A DNA stretch of 40,891 nt, taken from contig JALVTH010000030.1 of assembly GCA_027036015.1 (NCBI GenBank), positions 1 to 40,891 on the forward strand. The letters are read 5' to 3'. Position 1 is the first letter of the stretch. Every line of letters begins with the position of its first letter. Made by a program: the position numbers and the translations under genes. The DNA comes from Campylobacteraceae bacterium. GTDB taxonomy: Bacteria; Campylobacterota; Campylobacteria; Campylobacterales; Sulfurovaceae. Below the pieces are notes generated by a model, which saw only the letters and a list, made by a program, of their open reading frames with translations, did no database searches and was not told the origin of the DNA. This document shows, in pieces, positions 26,776 to 35,407 of the stretch.

Positions 26776-27642
26776 ATGTTTGATTTTGTAAAAAAAGCTT
26801 TTGGATTTAAAAAAGAAAATAAAGAAAAAGTTAGAAAAAAAATCGAAAAAGAAGAGCTTGAAGATTTACTATTAGAAGCAGATGTAAATTATGAGTTGAT
26901 TGAAAAGATTTTGGAACAACTTCCAGACTCTATTAATAGAGTGCAACTTTTTAACTCACTTATAGCAATTTTTGATTATCGGGCAAATTGGATTGAACCA
27001 GGCACTACCAAGCCATTTGTTGAGATGATTATTGGTGTAAATGGAGCTGGAAAAACTACGACTATTGCAAAGCTTGGATATAAATATAAAAACGAAAGTT
27101 TAAAAGTAATGTTTGGAGCCGCAGATACCTTTAGAGCCGCGGCAATTGAGCAATTAAAAGGGTGGGCAAATCGACTTAATATTCCAATTGTAACATCAAA
27201 ACAAGGGCACGATCCTTCAGCAGTCGTTTTTGATACCATAAAATCAGCAATTGCAAAAGATATTGATAGAGTAATTATTGATACGGCTGGGCGGCTTCAT
27301 ACGCAAAAAAATCTTGCAGCAGAGCTTCAAAAGATGGTTAGAATTGCAAATAAAGCCTTAAGTGGGGCTCCTCATAGAAAACTTTTGATTTTAGATGGAA
27401 CGCAAGGAAGCTCAGCTATTAATCAAGCTAAAGCTTTTAATGATATCGTTGGAGTTGATGGTATTATCGTTACAAAATTAGATGGAACAGCAAAGGGAGG
27501 AGCTCTTTTATCAATAGCAAATGAGCTTAAAATGCCAATTTATTATATGGGAATAGGAGAAAAACCTCAAGATTTAGTTCGATTTAACGCAAGAGATTAT
27601 GTTAATTCAATAGTAGATGAAATTTTTGGTAAAGAGAGTTAA
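26776..27642 (+). CDS. ftsY: Signal recognition particle receptor FtsY
   Basis: SRP-type GTPase at the inner membrane that docks ribosome-SRP complexes for co-translational membrane insertion. A short, basic N-terminal segment precedes the N domain; the acidic A domain of E. coli FtsY is absent. The G domain has GVNGAGKTTTIAKL (G1, from about residue 87), DTFRAAAIEQL (G2), DTAGRLH (G3), TKLDGTAKGG (G4) and GIGEKPQDL (G5). I start at ATG 26776 (AAGGAT upstream), giving 288 residues; an upstream TTG at 26749 is unlikely. Its stop shares TTAA with the convergent lipoprotein gene. Confidence 0.96.
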   Translation: MFDFVKKAFGFKKENKEKVRKKIEKEELEDLLLEADVNYELIEKILEQLPDSINRVQLFNSLIAIFDYRANWIEPGTTKPFVEMIIGVNGAGKTTTIAKLGYKYKNESLKVMFGAADTFRAAAIEQLKGWANRLNIPIVTSKQGHDPSAVVFDTIKSAIAKDIDRVIIDTAGRLHTQKNLAAELQKMVRIANKALSGAPHRKLLILDGTQGSSAINQAKAFNDIVGVDGIIVTKLDGTAKGGALLSIANELKMPIYYMGIGEKPQDLVRFNARDYVNSIVDEIFGKES

Positions 27643-28103
27643 TATTCACTCTCTATTGCTTCATTATTGTTGCTTGGCATAAGGGAGTTGACAATATTTT
27701 CTTCAATGTCCCTGTTATTTGTTTTATTTGAATCAATCGATTGGAGTTCTTTTTGCATTTTAAGTTTCATAATTTCATATTCGGCTCTTTTTTTGCTATT
27801 AATCTCTTCTTGAATAGTTCCTTCATTTGGCAAAATTTGTTTACATTTGCTACGTCCTAAAATCCAGCCATCAAAATATGCTTTAGAGCTTGAAGAAAGG
27901 GCATAATTTTTAGTAAATTCGCCTTCTGCAGTCGTGCAGCCATCTTTTACCCCAAGTTCCCAATCTGCTCCTTTGCTTTTGCCAAAATTAATTTTATGAT
28001 AACAAAAATAGCCATCTTTTCCACATAAATCTAAAGAAGGTTCGGGATTTTTGGATGAGCATCCTAATAAAAGCAAAGCAAATAGAGCATAGCTATATCG
28101 CAT
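27639..28103 (-). CDS. Putative lipoprotein, 154 aa
   Basis: Unknown lipoprotein. The N-terminus is a lipoprotein signal with lipobox LLGC at C15 followed by SSK, so no inner-membrane retention aspartate is at +2. The mature part has a cysteine-containing domain with the pattern W-E-L-G-x-K-D-G-C-T-T-A-E-G and YFDGWILGRSKC, which recalls DUF2799-like modules, followed by a charged helix (about residues 96-125) and an asparagine-rich tail. I cannot assign a function. It converges on ftsY with shared TTAA stops and is divergent from the CAP-domain gene. Confidence 0.7.
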   Translation of the reverse strand: MRYSYALFALLLLGCSSKNPEPSLDLCGKDGYFCYHKINFGKSKGADWELGVKDGCTTAEGEFTKNYALSSSSKAYFDGWILGRSKCKQILPNEGTIQEEINSKKRAEYEIMKLKMQKELQSIDSNKTNNRDIEENIVNSLMPSNNNEAIESEY

Positions 28104-28162
28104 ATTACCAACCTTATGATAAAATTGCTATTATTTTAGCATACAAAACTAAAGAAGCTTAA

Positions 28163-29059
28163 ATGGTATTAAAAAATATTGTGGGTAGTTTTTTATTTTT
28201 TGTTATAGCTCAAGCAAATGCTTTAGAGTATTTAAATACTTTACGTCAAAAATGTGGAGCAGCACCTTTAAAAATGAATCAAAAATTAAACTATGCAGCC
28301 AAAAAACATGCTCTTTATCTGAGTAAAAATCATCTCTTTAGCCATTTTGAAACTCCAAAAAAAGCCTATTTTTTTGCAAAAACTCCTTGGAATCGTTTAG
28401 AAAAAGCAAAAATGAATACCATTGCCGTGAACGAAAACATCTCTTTTTATAATCTCTCTTACAAAGATTCAATCAATCAGCTTTTATCAACTATCTATCA
28501 TCGCATCTCTTTTTTAGATGAGCGAGTGGATATTATTGGTTATGCAAAAGTAAATGAAGTTTTTGTTTATGATCTTTCAAACTCAAAGCTTAATAAGTTG
28601 TGTAAAAAAGCAAGAAAATTAGACAAAGTTTTGATTTGTGCTAAGAATAAAGCTTTAAATTTTGCTTCTTTTTACGATGCAATAAATAAAGTAAGTCAAA
28701 AATCAAAAAAATTAATTATTTGTCCATATAATGGGCAAAAAGGAGTCCCTTTAACTTTAGTAAAAGAGACTCCTTTATTTACAAATAAAATAAGAGGTTT
28801 TGCAATAAGCGTTATTTTTAATAGATTTTATTTTAAAAAGGTTCAAGTAAAGCAATTTAAGCTTTTTTCTCAAAAAAAAGAAGTGCTTTCAAAAATTGTT
28901 ACAAAAGGTAACGATAAAGCAAAAAAGTTAGAATTTAATCAAATAATTCTTTTACCTCTTCGCCCCTTACAAAGGGCTAAAAGATATGAGGTGCTTTTAC
29001 GATATAGCTATAAAAATAGAGTGTTTCAAAAAAGATGGTTTTTCTTTACCAAATATTAA
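28163..29059 (+). CDS. Exported CAP/SCP-domain protein
   Basis: Secreted protein with a CAP domain (cysteine-rich secretory/PR-1 superfamily, YkwD type). The signal peptide runs to about residue 20 (VIAQANA). The CAP domain shows AAKKHALYLSKNHLFSHFE, VNENISF and TIYHRISFLD, with the usual histidines and glutamate of the cavity. Bacterial CAP proteins have no agreed activity. After about residue 160 comes a second, basic, beta-rich domain not found in the minimal CAP proteins. The ribosome site is weak (AAGAAG). The stop shares TTAA with the convergent NifU-like gene. Confidence 0.78.
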   Translation: MVLKNIVGSFLFFVIAQANALEYLNTLRQKCGAAPLKMNQKLNYAAKKHALYLSKNHLFSHFETPKKAYFFAKTPWNRLEKAKMNTIAVNENISFYNLSYKDSINQLLSTIYHRISFLDERVDIIGYAKVNEVFVYDLSNSKLNKLCKKARKLDKVLICAKNKALNFASFYDAINKVSQKSKKLIICPYNGQKGVPLTLVKETPLFTNKIRGFAISVIFNRFYFKKVQVKQFKLFSQKKEVLSKIVTKGNDKAKKLEFNQIILLPLRPLQRAKRYEVLLRYSYKNRVFQKRWFFFTKY

Positions 29060-29343
29060 GCTCTATAGAGATCTTTTGGTAAAGAGTCTTCTTGACCTGG
29101 GAAAATGCTTTCAACAACTAACTCTGGATGGATAAGTTCTCTCAATTTTCTTTGAACCACCATTTTAGTTGTCATTGTGCTCATTGAGCATCCATTGCAT
29201 GTGCCACCAAGTTCAATATAGATAACTCCATTTTTTACTCCCAGTAACTTCATCGTTCCTTGGTGTGATTTAACATATTCTTCAATTTTTGGAAGATAGT
29301 TTTTTACTGCAATATAGAGGTCTTCATCAGAAAATGGCATCAT
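29056..29343 (-). CDS. NifU-like (Nfu) iron-sulphur scaffold protein
   Basis: Small Nfu-domain protein that carries and delivers Fe-S clusters. The CxxC motif is in ELGGTCNGCSMSTMT, with the preceding DGGxxxL-type region replaced by MKLLGVKNGVIYIEL. At 95 residues it is just the C-terminal domain of NifU, as common in this phylum. ATGATG gives two possible starts; the first has AAAGGAT seven bases upstream. It is a single gene divergent from the ComF-like gene. Confidence 0.9.
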   Translation of the reverse strand: MMPFSDEDLYIAVKNYLPKIEEYVKSHQGTMKLLGVKNGVIYIELGGTCNGCSMSTMTTKMVVQRKLRELIHPELVVESIFPGQEDSLPKDLYRA

Positions 29344-29357
29344 TTCTATTATCCTTT

Positions 29358-29365
29358 AGTATAAT
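29358..29365. promoter_or_regulatory. Overlapping divergent -10 elements (nfu / comF-like)
   Basis: AGTATAAT contains TATAAT on the plus strand (29360-29365) for the ComF-like gene and TATACT on the minus strand (29358-29363) for the Nfu gene. If both are used, polymerases at the two starts would exclude each other. Confidence 0.35.
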
Positions 29366-29407
29366 TTTGGCAAAATATAACAAAAAATAATTAAATAAAG
29401 TTAAAAG

Positions 29408-30001
29408 ATGCGATGTTTTAGTTGTGGGGATCTTTGTATAAATGCAATTTGCGAAACTTGCACAAAAGAGCTTTTAACTCCAGAAATTGTTACAAGAAAA
29501 GTTGGCAATTTAGAAGTTATAAGTTTTTTTGATTACTATTTAATTGCAGATATTATTAAAAGTAAATATCATTTAAGTGGTTATCGTGTTTATAAATATT
29601 TGGCAAAGCGTTTTTTTCAAGCTTTCTTAGCCGAATATGCCAAAAGTTTTAAAAACAGGATTTATTTAATTGGAATTGACGAAAATGTGCAAAGAGGTTT
29701 TAGCAACATTGCGCTTTTAACCCATTTTGGTGCAAAAGGAGCTAAAAACTTAACTCCAATGCACAATGCTTTAAAGGCGCAAAATAGAGTCTCTTACGCT
29801 GGAAAATCGCTTGAATTTCGTTTGACACATCCAAGAAATTTTGTCTATAATGGATTAAAAGATATTGAAGCAATTTTAATAGATGATACAATAACAACGG
29901 GAACAACGATTTATGAAGCACATAAAGTTTTAGTCGCTAATGGAGTAAAATTGCATTTTGCTTTAACTTTAGCAAGTGCAAAAGAGGGTATGGATTATTA
30001 A
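29408..30001 (+). CDS. ComF-like phosphoribosyltransferase-domain protein
   Basis: ComF family: an N-terminal zinc finger (CFSCGDLCINAICETC, four cysteines) followed by a type I phosphoribosyltransferase fold with the PRPP-binding loop ILIDDTITTGTTIYEA. In naturally competent bacteria ComF is needed for DNA uptake; Campylobacterota members are shorter, and this one has 197 residues. No other competence genes are in the window, so a role in transformation is inference. It lies upstream of the DUF2018 gene but a separate promoter follows it. Confidence 0.83.
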   Translation: MRCFSCGDLCINAICETCTKELLTPEIVTRKVGNLEVISFFDYYLIADIIKSKYHLSGYRVYKYLAKRFFQAFLAEYAKSFKNRIYLIGIDENVQRGFSNIALLTHFGAKGAKNLTPMHNALKAQNRVSYAGKSLEFRLTHPRNFVYNGLKDIEAILIDDTITTGTTIYEAHKVLVANGVKLHFALTLASAKEGMDY

Positions 30002-30009
30002 AACTTTAG

Positions 30010-30018
30010 TGCTATAAT
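30010..30018 (+). promoter_or_regulatory. Extended -10 promoter of DUF2018-to-hemC operon
   Basis: TGCTATAAT, an extended -10 with perfect TATAAT, 30 bases before the DUF2018 start codon. The genes after it abut or overlap as far as hemC and the next lipoprotein, so this may drive the whole run. Confidence 0.5.
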
Positions 30019-30047
30019 TCAAAATTAAAATTAATAAAGGATGAGTG

Positions 30048-30329
30048 ATGAATCTTTTTAGAGATGATGACGATTTTTTAACTTCTACCCCAAAAGAGAA
30101 TTTTTTATCAATTATTAAAAACGCAAATGAAAATATCGTTATGCAAGAGCTTGAAAAGATGTTTGCTAGACTTGCTTTGGCTGAAAAGATCTTAGAAGAA
30201 CATAATTTAGAGCAAGAGTATGAAAAAAGAGTTCCAGGTTTTCCTTTTGAAGATTCAAAAGATTATGAAAATAGACTTAATTCGCTTTTTATTGAAACGG
30301 TTGGCAATATTCTAACGCAAAGTGAATAA
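30048..30329 (+). CDS. DUF2018 (HP0242-type) helical protein
   Basis: Small all-helical protein of the DUF2018 family, restricted to Campylobacterota; Helicobacter pylori HP0242 is the studied member and forms an intertwined homodimer. Function unknown. Key similarities are NPLDKW-like (TPKENFLSIIKNA), ELEKMFARLALAEKILEE and the C-terminal GNILTQSE, matching HP0242 ANILSGNE. Start at ATG 30048 with AAAGGA upstream; the GTG three bases earlier is unlikely. It precedes the polyprenyl synthase gene by nine bases, as in other members of the phylum. Confidence 0.82.
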   Translation: MNLFRDDDDFLTSTPKENFLSIIKNANENIVMQELEKMFARLALAEKILEEHNLEQEYEKRVPGFPFEDSKDYENRLNSLFIETVGNILTQSE

Positions 30330-30338
30330 GGATTTTTA

Positions 30339-31241
30339 GTGCGAGCATTAGAAGCAGTTGAGAGAAAAATTGAACAATTTATCGAGAGTTTAGATGATAA
30401 AGAAGTAATTGCAATTATAAAAAAAATTCCAGCTGGAAAGAGATTAAGAGCTAAATTAATGCTTGAAATTGCTGGTGATGGAATTTTGGTTATTAAAGCT
30501 GCAGCAATTATAGAGATGATTCATGCTGCAAGCTTGCTTCATGATGATGTGATAGATGAAGCTCTAATGCGAAGAGGAGTTGCATCAATTAATGCACTCT
30601 ATGGAAACAAAAGTGCAATTATGATTGGAGATATTCTCTATTCAAAAGCCTTTTATGAACTTGTTGATCTTGATAAAGAGATTGCAAAAATTATTTCAAA
30701 TGCAGTTGTGCTTCTTAGTATTGGAGAGCGAAAAGATGTTGTTTTGTCACAAAGTTTTAATGTGAATGAAGCACTTTATAAGCAAATGCTTTATGAAAAA
30801 ACGGGAGCTTTAATTGAAGCAGCAGCTTGGTCGGCAGCAATTTTAGCTAAAAAAAATCCAAAAATATTTAAAGATTATGGAAGAAAGCTTGGAATTGCTT
30901 TTCAAATGATTGATGATATTTTAGATATAATAAGCGATAGTAAAACTCTTGGAAAACCAGCTTTCAATGATTTTAAAGAAGGCAAAACCACTTTACCTTA
31001 TATCTATTTATATAACGCGTTAGAAAAAGATGAAAAAAAATATCTTCAATCGTTGCATAAAAAGAGTTTAAATAAAAAAGAACAAGAGTGGATTTTGCAA
31101 AAAATGAAAGAGTATGGCATTGTAGAAAAAGCCAAAAAAGAAGCACTTACTTTAATTAACGAAGCAATTGCCCTTATGAAAGAAGCTGGAGAAAAAAATT
31201 TAGAAGCCATAGCTTATGAGATGGTTAATAGGAGTTTTTAG
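30339..31241 (+). CDS. Long-chain polyprenyl diphosphate synthase
   Basis: Trans-prenyltransferase that builds an isoprenoid chain, probably the menaquinone side chain. Both aspartate motifs are present: first LLHDDVIDEALMRRG and second FQMIDDILDI. The residue five before the first motif is alanine, not a bulky aromatic; by the known chain-length rule this favours long products over FPP or GGPP, so an octaprenyl-type enzyme (IspB-like) is more likely than IspA. The start is GTG with AAGGAT six bases upstream. hemA follows with no gap. Confidence 0.88.
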   Translation: MRALEAVERKIEQFIESLDDKEVIAIIKKIPAGKRLRAKLMLEIAGDGILVIKAAAIIEMIHAASLLHDDVIDEALMRRGVASINALYGNKSAIMIGDILYSKAFYELVDLDKEIAKIISNAVVLLSIGERKDVVLSQSFNVNEALYKQMLYEKTGALIEAAAWSAAILAKKNPKIFKDYGRKLGIAFQMIDDILDIISDSKTLGKPAFNDFKEGKTTLPYIYLYNALEKDEKKYLQSLHKKSLNKKEQEWILQKMKEYGIVEKAKKEALTLINEAIALMKEAGEKNLEAIAYEMVNRSF

Positions 31242-32504
31242 GTGTATTATCAAATTGTAAGTTTTAATTATAAAACTTGTTCACTCCAAGAGCGTGAAGC
31301 TATTGCTTTTCATAGCCAAGAAGAGATAAAAGAGTTTTTAAACTATTTAACCGAATTTGATTCAATTGTTGAAGCATTTGTAATTAATACTTGCAACAGA
31401 GTCGAAATTGTAACTGCCAGTAAAGATGAATTTGCAACATACCATGCAATTTTAGGGCTTTTAAGTAAACATAAAAATGTAAATTTTTATGAATTGGAAA
31501 AAAAAGCAAAACGCTACGAAAATAAAGAAGCAATTAAACACTTTTTTAGTGTTATCTCTTCACTTGATTCAATGGTTGTAGGAGAAGCACAAATTACAGG
31601 GCAGGTAAAAGAGGGTTATAATCTTTCATTAAAAAACAAAACAGCTGGGAGTGAACTTGGAAAACTCTTACAATTTGGTATTAGATGTGCTGCAAAGGTT
31701 AGAAATGTAACGAATATCTCTGAGCATCCAATCTCTATTGCATCAGTTGCCGTTGCGCAAGCAGAAGAGGAGCTTAGCTCTTTATCTGGAATGGTTGGCG
31801 TTGTCATTGGAACAGGAGAGATGGGGCGCCTTGCAGCTAAACATCTTTTGCGTTTAGGAGCTGATGTTTTATTGGTTTCGCGAAATAAAAATAAGGCTCT
31901 TACTTTAGCAAGTGAACTTGGAGAAAATGTAAAAGTAGGAACTTTTGATAAAATTCCATACTATCTTAATAAATATCGATTACTTTTTAGTGCAACGGCT
32001 TCAAAAGATCCCATTATCACAAAAGAGATGGTAGAAGAAAAAAACATTAAACGCCTTTGGTTTGATATGGCAATTCCAAGAGATATAGATGATGAAATTC
32101 CAGTAGAAGATGTTAAAATCTATCGAATTGATGATTTACAAGAAATTTCTAAAAGAAACCACGCTCTTAGGAAAGAGCAAGCTTACATTGCAATGGAAGT
32201 TGTCGAAAACTTTACTGATGAGTTTTTTAAATATATGCAAGCTTTAAGAGTTGAACCTTTTATTAAACAAATGCGCCTTTTTATTAAAGAAATTGTTCAA
32301 GAAGAGACTAAAAGAGTAATAAAAAAAGGCTTTTTGCCAAAAGAGTATGAAAAAAACATCCTTCATTTTGGCGAGCAGCTTTTTGATAAATTTTTACATA
32401 ATCCAACAAAGCGTTTAAGAGCTCTTTCAAAAGAGAAAGAGGGGAGTTTGTTAACTGAAGCCATACAAGAGATATTTTTATTTGAAAGAAAGGATAAAAA
32501 GTGA
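31242..32504 (+). CDS. hemA: Glutamyl-tRNA reductase
   Basis: First step of C5-pathway tetrapyrrole synthesis: reduces glutamyl-tRNA to glutamate-1-semialdehyde with NADPH. The catalytic cysteine is C51 in INTCNRVE; other motifs are [17 protein letters not shown] and the NADPH site [16 protein letters not shown]. The C-terminal dimerisation helices are complete; 420 residues is normal. The GTG start directly follows the TAG of the polyprenyl synthase gene, and the TGA overlaps the GTG of proS, so translation of the three is coupled. hemC is three genes downstream. Confidence 0.96.
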   Translation: MYYQIVSFNYKTCSLQEREAIAFHSQEEIKEFLNYLTEFDSIVEAFVINTCNRVEIVTASKDEFATYHAILGLLSKHKNVNFYELEKKAKRYENKEAIKHFFSVISSLDSMVVGEAQITGQVKEGYNLSLKNKTAGSELGKLLQFGIRCAAKVRNVTNISEHPISIASVAVAQAEEELSSLSGMVGVVIGTGEMGRLAAKHLLRLGADVLLVSRNKNKALTLASELGENVKVGTFDKIPYYLNKYRLLFSATASKDPIITKEMVEEKNIKRLWFDMAIPRDIDDEIPVEDVKIYRIDDLQEISKRNHALRKEQAYIAMEVVENFTDEFFKYMQALRVEPFIKQMRLFIKEIVQEETKRVIKKGFLPKEYEKNILHFGEQLFDKFLHNPTKRLRALSKEKEGSLLTEAIQEIFLFERKDKK

Positions 32505-34213
32505 GATTTTCAAAAGCATTTATCTATACAAGCAAGGAAACTCCTGCAGAAGCAACCTTGCCAAGTCATATTTTTTTACTTCGCGGCTCATATATTCAAA
32601 GTGTTGGAGCTGGACTTTATAATTTTTTGCCACTAGGAAAGAGGGTGCTTGATAAGATTAGAGCAATTGTAAAAGAGGAGTTAGATAAAGCTGGATGTCA
32701 AGAAGTTGATTTAGCTTTCGTTACGCCAAGTGAGCTTTGGATTGAATCTGGACGATATGAAAAATATGGTAAAGAGCTTTTGCGATTTCGCGATAGAAAA
32801 GATGCAGAATTTGTTTTGGGTCCTACCCATGAAGAGATGATGGTAAATTTGGTTCGAAGTTACGTAAAAAGCTATAAACAATTGCCACTTAATTTATATC
32901 AAATCAAAACAAAATTTCGCGATGAGATTAGACCACGCTTTGGTTTAATGAGAGGGCGCGAATTTATTATGAAAGATGGATATAGCTTTCATGAAAGCTA
33001 TAAAGATATGCTTAAAGAGTTTAATAAAATGGAAAAAACCTATAGCACTATTTTTAAAAGAATGGGGCTTGATTTTAGAATTGTAGAAGCAGATAGTGGT
33101 GCAATTGGAGGAAGCGGTTCAAAAGAGTTTATGGTGTTAGCAAATAGTGGTGAAGATACTATAGTAGTTTGTGATAGTTGTGATTATGGAGCCAATATTG
33201 AAGCAGCAAAAAGAGTTGCTCCTAAAGCACCAGAAGAAAAACCAGAAATGACTTTTGGAAAGTTTTATACTCCTAATGTTAGCACGATTGAAGATTTAAG
33301 CAAATTTTTACATATTGAGCCTTACTGGATAGTAAAAATTGTTGCAAAAAAAGCGCTTTTTGATGGTGGAGTTGAAAAGATTGTTCTATTTGCTCTTAGA
33401 GGAAGTGATGAGTTGCAAGAAGTGAAAGCACAAAATGTAATTGATGCAAATGAATTACTTGATGTAGAAGCGAGTGAGCTTGAAGCATTGGGACTTGTTC
33501 CTGGATTTTTAGGATTAAAAGATTTGCCAAATGATATTTTAGTAGTTGCTGATAAAGAGTTAGAGGGTGAAAACTGCTGTGTAAGTGGAGCAAATGAGAA
33601 AGATTATCACTATGTTGGAGTTGATTTGACCAAACTTGATTTAACATATAAAGATATTGCCCAGGTAAAAGAGGGTGATATTTGTCCAAAATGTCAAAAA
33701 GGAAAGCTTAGTTTTACAAAAGGAATTGAAGTAGGGCACATTTTTCAACTTGGTACGCGCTATTCTAAGCCACTAAAAGCTGAGTTTTTGGATAAAAATG
33801 GCAAATTAAAACCTTTTGAAATGGGAACATATGGAATTGGTGTTTCAAGACTACTTGCAGCAATTATAGAACAGCATCACGATAACAAAGGTCCAATTTG
33901 GCCAGTAACTGTAGCACCATTTGAAGTAGAAATAATTATTTCTAACGTGAAAAAAGAAGAAGAGTTAACTAAAGCGAATGAACTTTATGAAGTAATGCAA
34001 AAAGAAGGGATTGAAGTTTTAATTGACGATAGAAAAGAGCGCTTTGGCTTTAAGATGAATGATTTTGAATTGCTTGGGATTCCATATGCAATTATTGTTG
34101 GTAAAAAGATTGGTGAGAATAAAGTTGAGCTTGTTGATAGAAAAAGTTTAGAAAAAGAAGAGATTAGTTTTGAGCAAGTGCTTGATAAACTCAAAGAAAA
34201 GTTAAATAAATGA
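32501..34213 (+). CDS. proS: Prolyl-tRNA synthetase (bacterial type)
   Basis: Class II synthetase charging tRNA-Pro. Class II motif 2 is in [21 protein letters not shown] (shown in family order), and motif 3 in [17 protein letters not shown]. Between them an editing (INS, YbaK-like) insert occupies roughly residues 240-390, as in standard bacterial ProS; the anticodon-binding domain is at the C-terminus ([12 protein letters not shown]). Length 570 is normal. The start is GTG overlapping the hemA stop (GTGA), with AAAGGAT upstream. fxsA overlaps its stop by four bases. Confidence 0.96.
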   Translation: MRFSKAFIYTSKETPAEATLPSHIFLLRGSYIQSVGAGLYNFLPLGKRVLDKIRAIVKEELDKAGCQEVDLAFVTPSELWIESGRYEKYGKELLRFRDRKDAEFVLGPTHEEMMVNLVRSYVKSYKQLPLNLYQIKTKFRDEIRPRFGLMRGREFIMKDGYSFHESYKDMLKEFNKMEKTYSTIFKRMGLDFRIVEADSGAIGGSGSKEFMVLANSGEDTIVVCDSCDYGANIEAAKRVAPKAPEEKPEMTFGKFYTPNVSTIEDLSKFLHIEPYWIVKIVAKKALFDGGVEKIVLFALRGSDELQEVKAQNVIDANELLDVEASELEALGLVPGFLGLKDLPNDILVVADKELEGENCCVSGANEKDYHYVGVDLTKLDLTYKDIAQVKEGDICPKCQKGKLSFTKGIEVGHIFQLGTRYSKPLKAEFLDKNGKLKPFEMGTYGIGVSRLLAAIIEQHHDNKGPIWPVTVAPFEVEIIISNVKKEEELTKANELYEVMQKEGIEVLIDDRKERFGFKMNDFELLGIPYAIIVGKKIGENKVELVDRKSLEKEEISFEQVLDKLKEKLNK

Positions 34214-34641
34214 TTTTTATTTTACTCTATTTTATTGCAGAACTTTTACTCTCTATTAAAGTTGGAATTACTATTGGTTTTGGATGGAGTGCGGCGTGGG
34301 TTATTGGCACAACGCTAATTGGTGCACTTTTACTTCGCCTCTCTCCTTATGCCATAATGGATACTTTTAACCAAATTGCACTGCAAAAATTTGATCTTTT
34401 TAGCGCACAAAATGCGGCAATTTCTTATATAATGGGTGCAATTTTGCTTATTATTCCTGGAGTTTTAAGCGATATTTTAGGGATAATTTTACTACTTTAC
34501 ACATTTTATTTAAGATTCTTTGCTACAATGTCTCATAAAAAATTTGATTATACAACTTACAAAGGAGAAGATGATGTCATTGATGCAGAAATTATCGAGT
34601 GCGATGATAGCAACCACACTCATAGCAAGCGCAAGTTTTAA
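34210..34641 (+). CDS. fxsA: FxsA-family membrane protein
   Basis: Small inner-membrane protein of the FxsA family; in E. coli overproduction of FxsA relieves exclusion of phage T7 by the F plasmid, but its normal role is unknown. Three or four hydrophobic segments are visible ([51 protein letters not shown]). The [10 protein letters not shown] motif is diagnostic. The last 23 residues, acidic then histidine/lysine-rich, are coded by the same DNA as the signal peptide of the next gene. ATGA overlap with proS upstream. Confidence 0.88.
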   Translation: MIFILLYFIAELLLSIKVGITIGFGWSAAWVIGTTLIGALLLRLSPYAIMDTFNQIALQKFDLFSAQNAAISYIMGAILLIIPGVLSDILGIILLLYTFYLRFFATMSHKKFDYTTYKGEDDVIDAEIIECDDSNHTHSKRKF

Positions 34642-35401
34642 TTTGGAAGATTATGTAAAAAAAGATTTAATCAGAAATCCACAAATTAAAGTTAAAGGTG
34701 TTGAGTTAATTGAAAAAAGACCTCTTAAAAACTTAAAAAATTGGACTGCTTATTTGTTTGTGATGGATTTAGTAATTCGAGGTAAAGAGGATAAATATCC
34801 AGAAACTATCTTAGTAAATGAAAAAGAGGGCTTAGTTTCGATGGATTTGTACGATTTTAAAAATCATAAACTCATAAAAAATGATATTCGCCCAAAAATG
34901 GATGCAAGCTATTATGATAAATCACATTTAGTAGCTGGAAAAGAAGATGCAAAACATAAAATTGTTGTTTTTAGTGACCCTCAATGTCCATTTTGCCAAA
35001 GATATGTTCCACCAATTTATGATGCAGTAAAAAAACATCCAGATACATTTGCTTTATATTATTACCATATGCCATTAACAAGAATTCATCCAGTAAGTGG
35101 TATTTTAACAAGAGTGATGGAAGTATTGCAAAAGCAAGGCAAAATGGATGATGCAATGAAAATGTATAAATTAAATATTAATATTCGTGAAACAAATGAG
35201 ACAAAAGTATTAGCGGCAATTAAAAAACAATTTAATCTTGATATCAAAAAAGAAGATATTGATAAAGAAGAGATTAAAAAAGCTATAGCAAGTGATAAAG
35301 ATAAGGGTAATCATATAATGTTAAGAGGAACTCCAACTATTTATATAGATGGAGAGTTTCAAAAAGATCCAAAAAGCTATCAAAAATATCTTAAAAAGTA
35401 A
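34574..35401 (+). CDS. Periplasmic DsbC/DsbG-like thiol-disulphide protein
   Basis: Exported thioredoxin-fold protein. A signal peptide ([10 protein letters not shown]) and an N-terminal DsbC-like region of about 95 residues precede the redox domain, with active site CPFC in FSDPQCPFCQRYV and the cis-proline loop in RGTPTIYIDG. This suggests disulphide isomerase or reductase activity in the periplasm; its place beside haem genes would fit a role in cytochrome c maturation, but that is inference. ATG at 34571 or 34574 both lie behind AAAGGAG; I prefer the second for spacing. A track-style TTG at 34520 is unlikely. It overlaps fxsA by 68 bases. Confidence 0.83.
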   Translation: MSLMQKLSSAMIATTLIASASFNLEDYVKKDLIRNPQIKVKGVELIEKRPLKNLKNWTAYLFVMDLVIRGKEDKYPETILVNEKEGLVSMDLYDFKNHKLIKNDIRPKMDASYYDKSHLVAGKEDAKHKIVVFSDPQCPFCQRYVPPIYDAVKKHPDTFALYYYHMPLTRIHPVSGILTRVMEVLQKQGKMDDAMKMYKLNINIRETNETKVLAAIKKQFNLDIKKEDIDKEEIKKAIASDKDKGNHIMLRGTPTIYIDGEFQKDPKSYQKYLKK

Positions 35402-35407
35402 AAAGCC

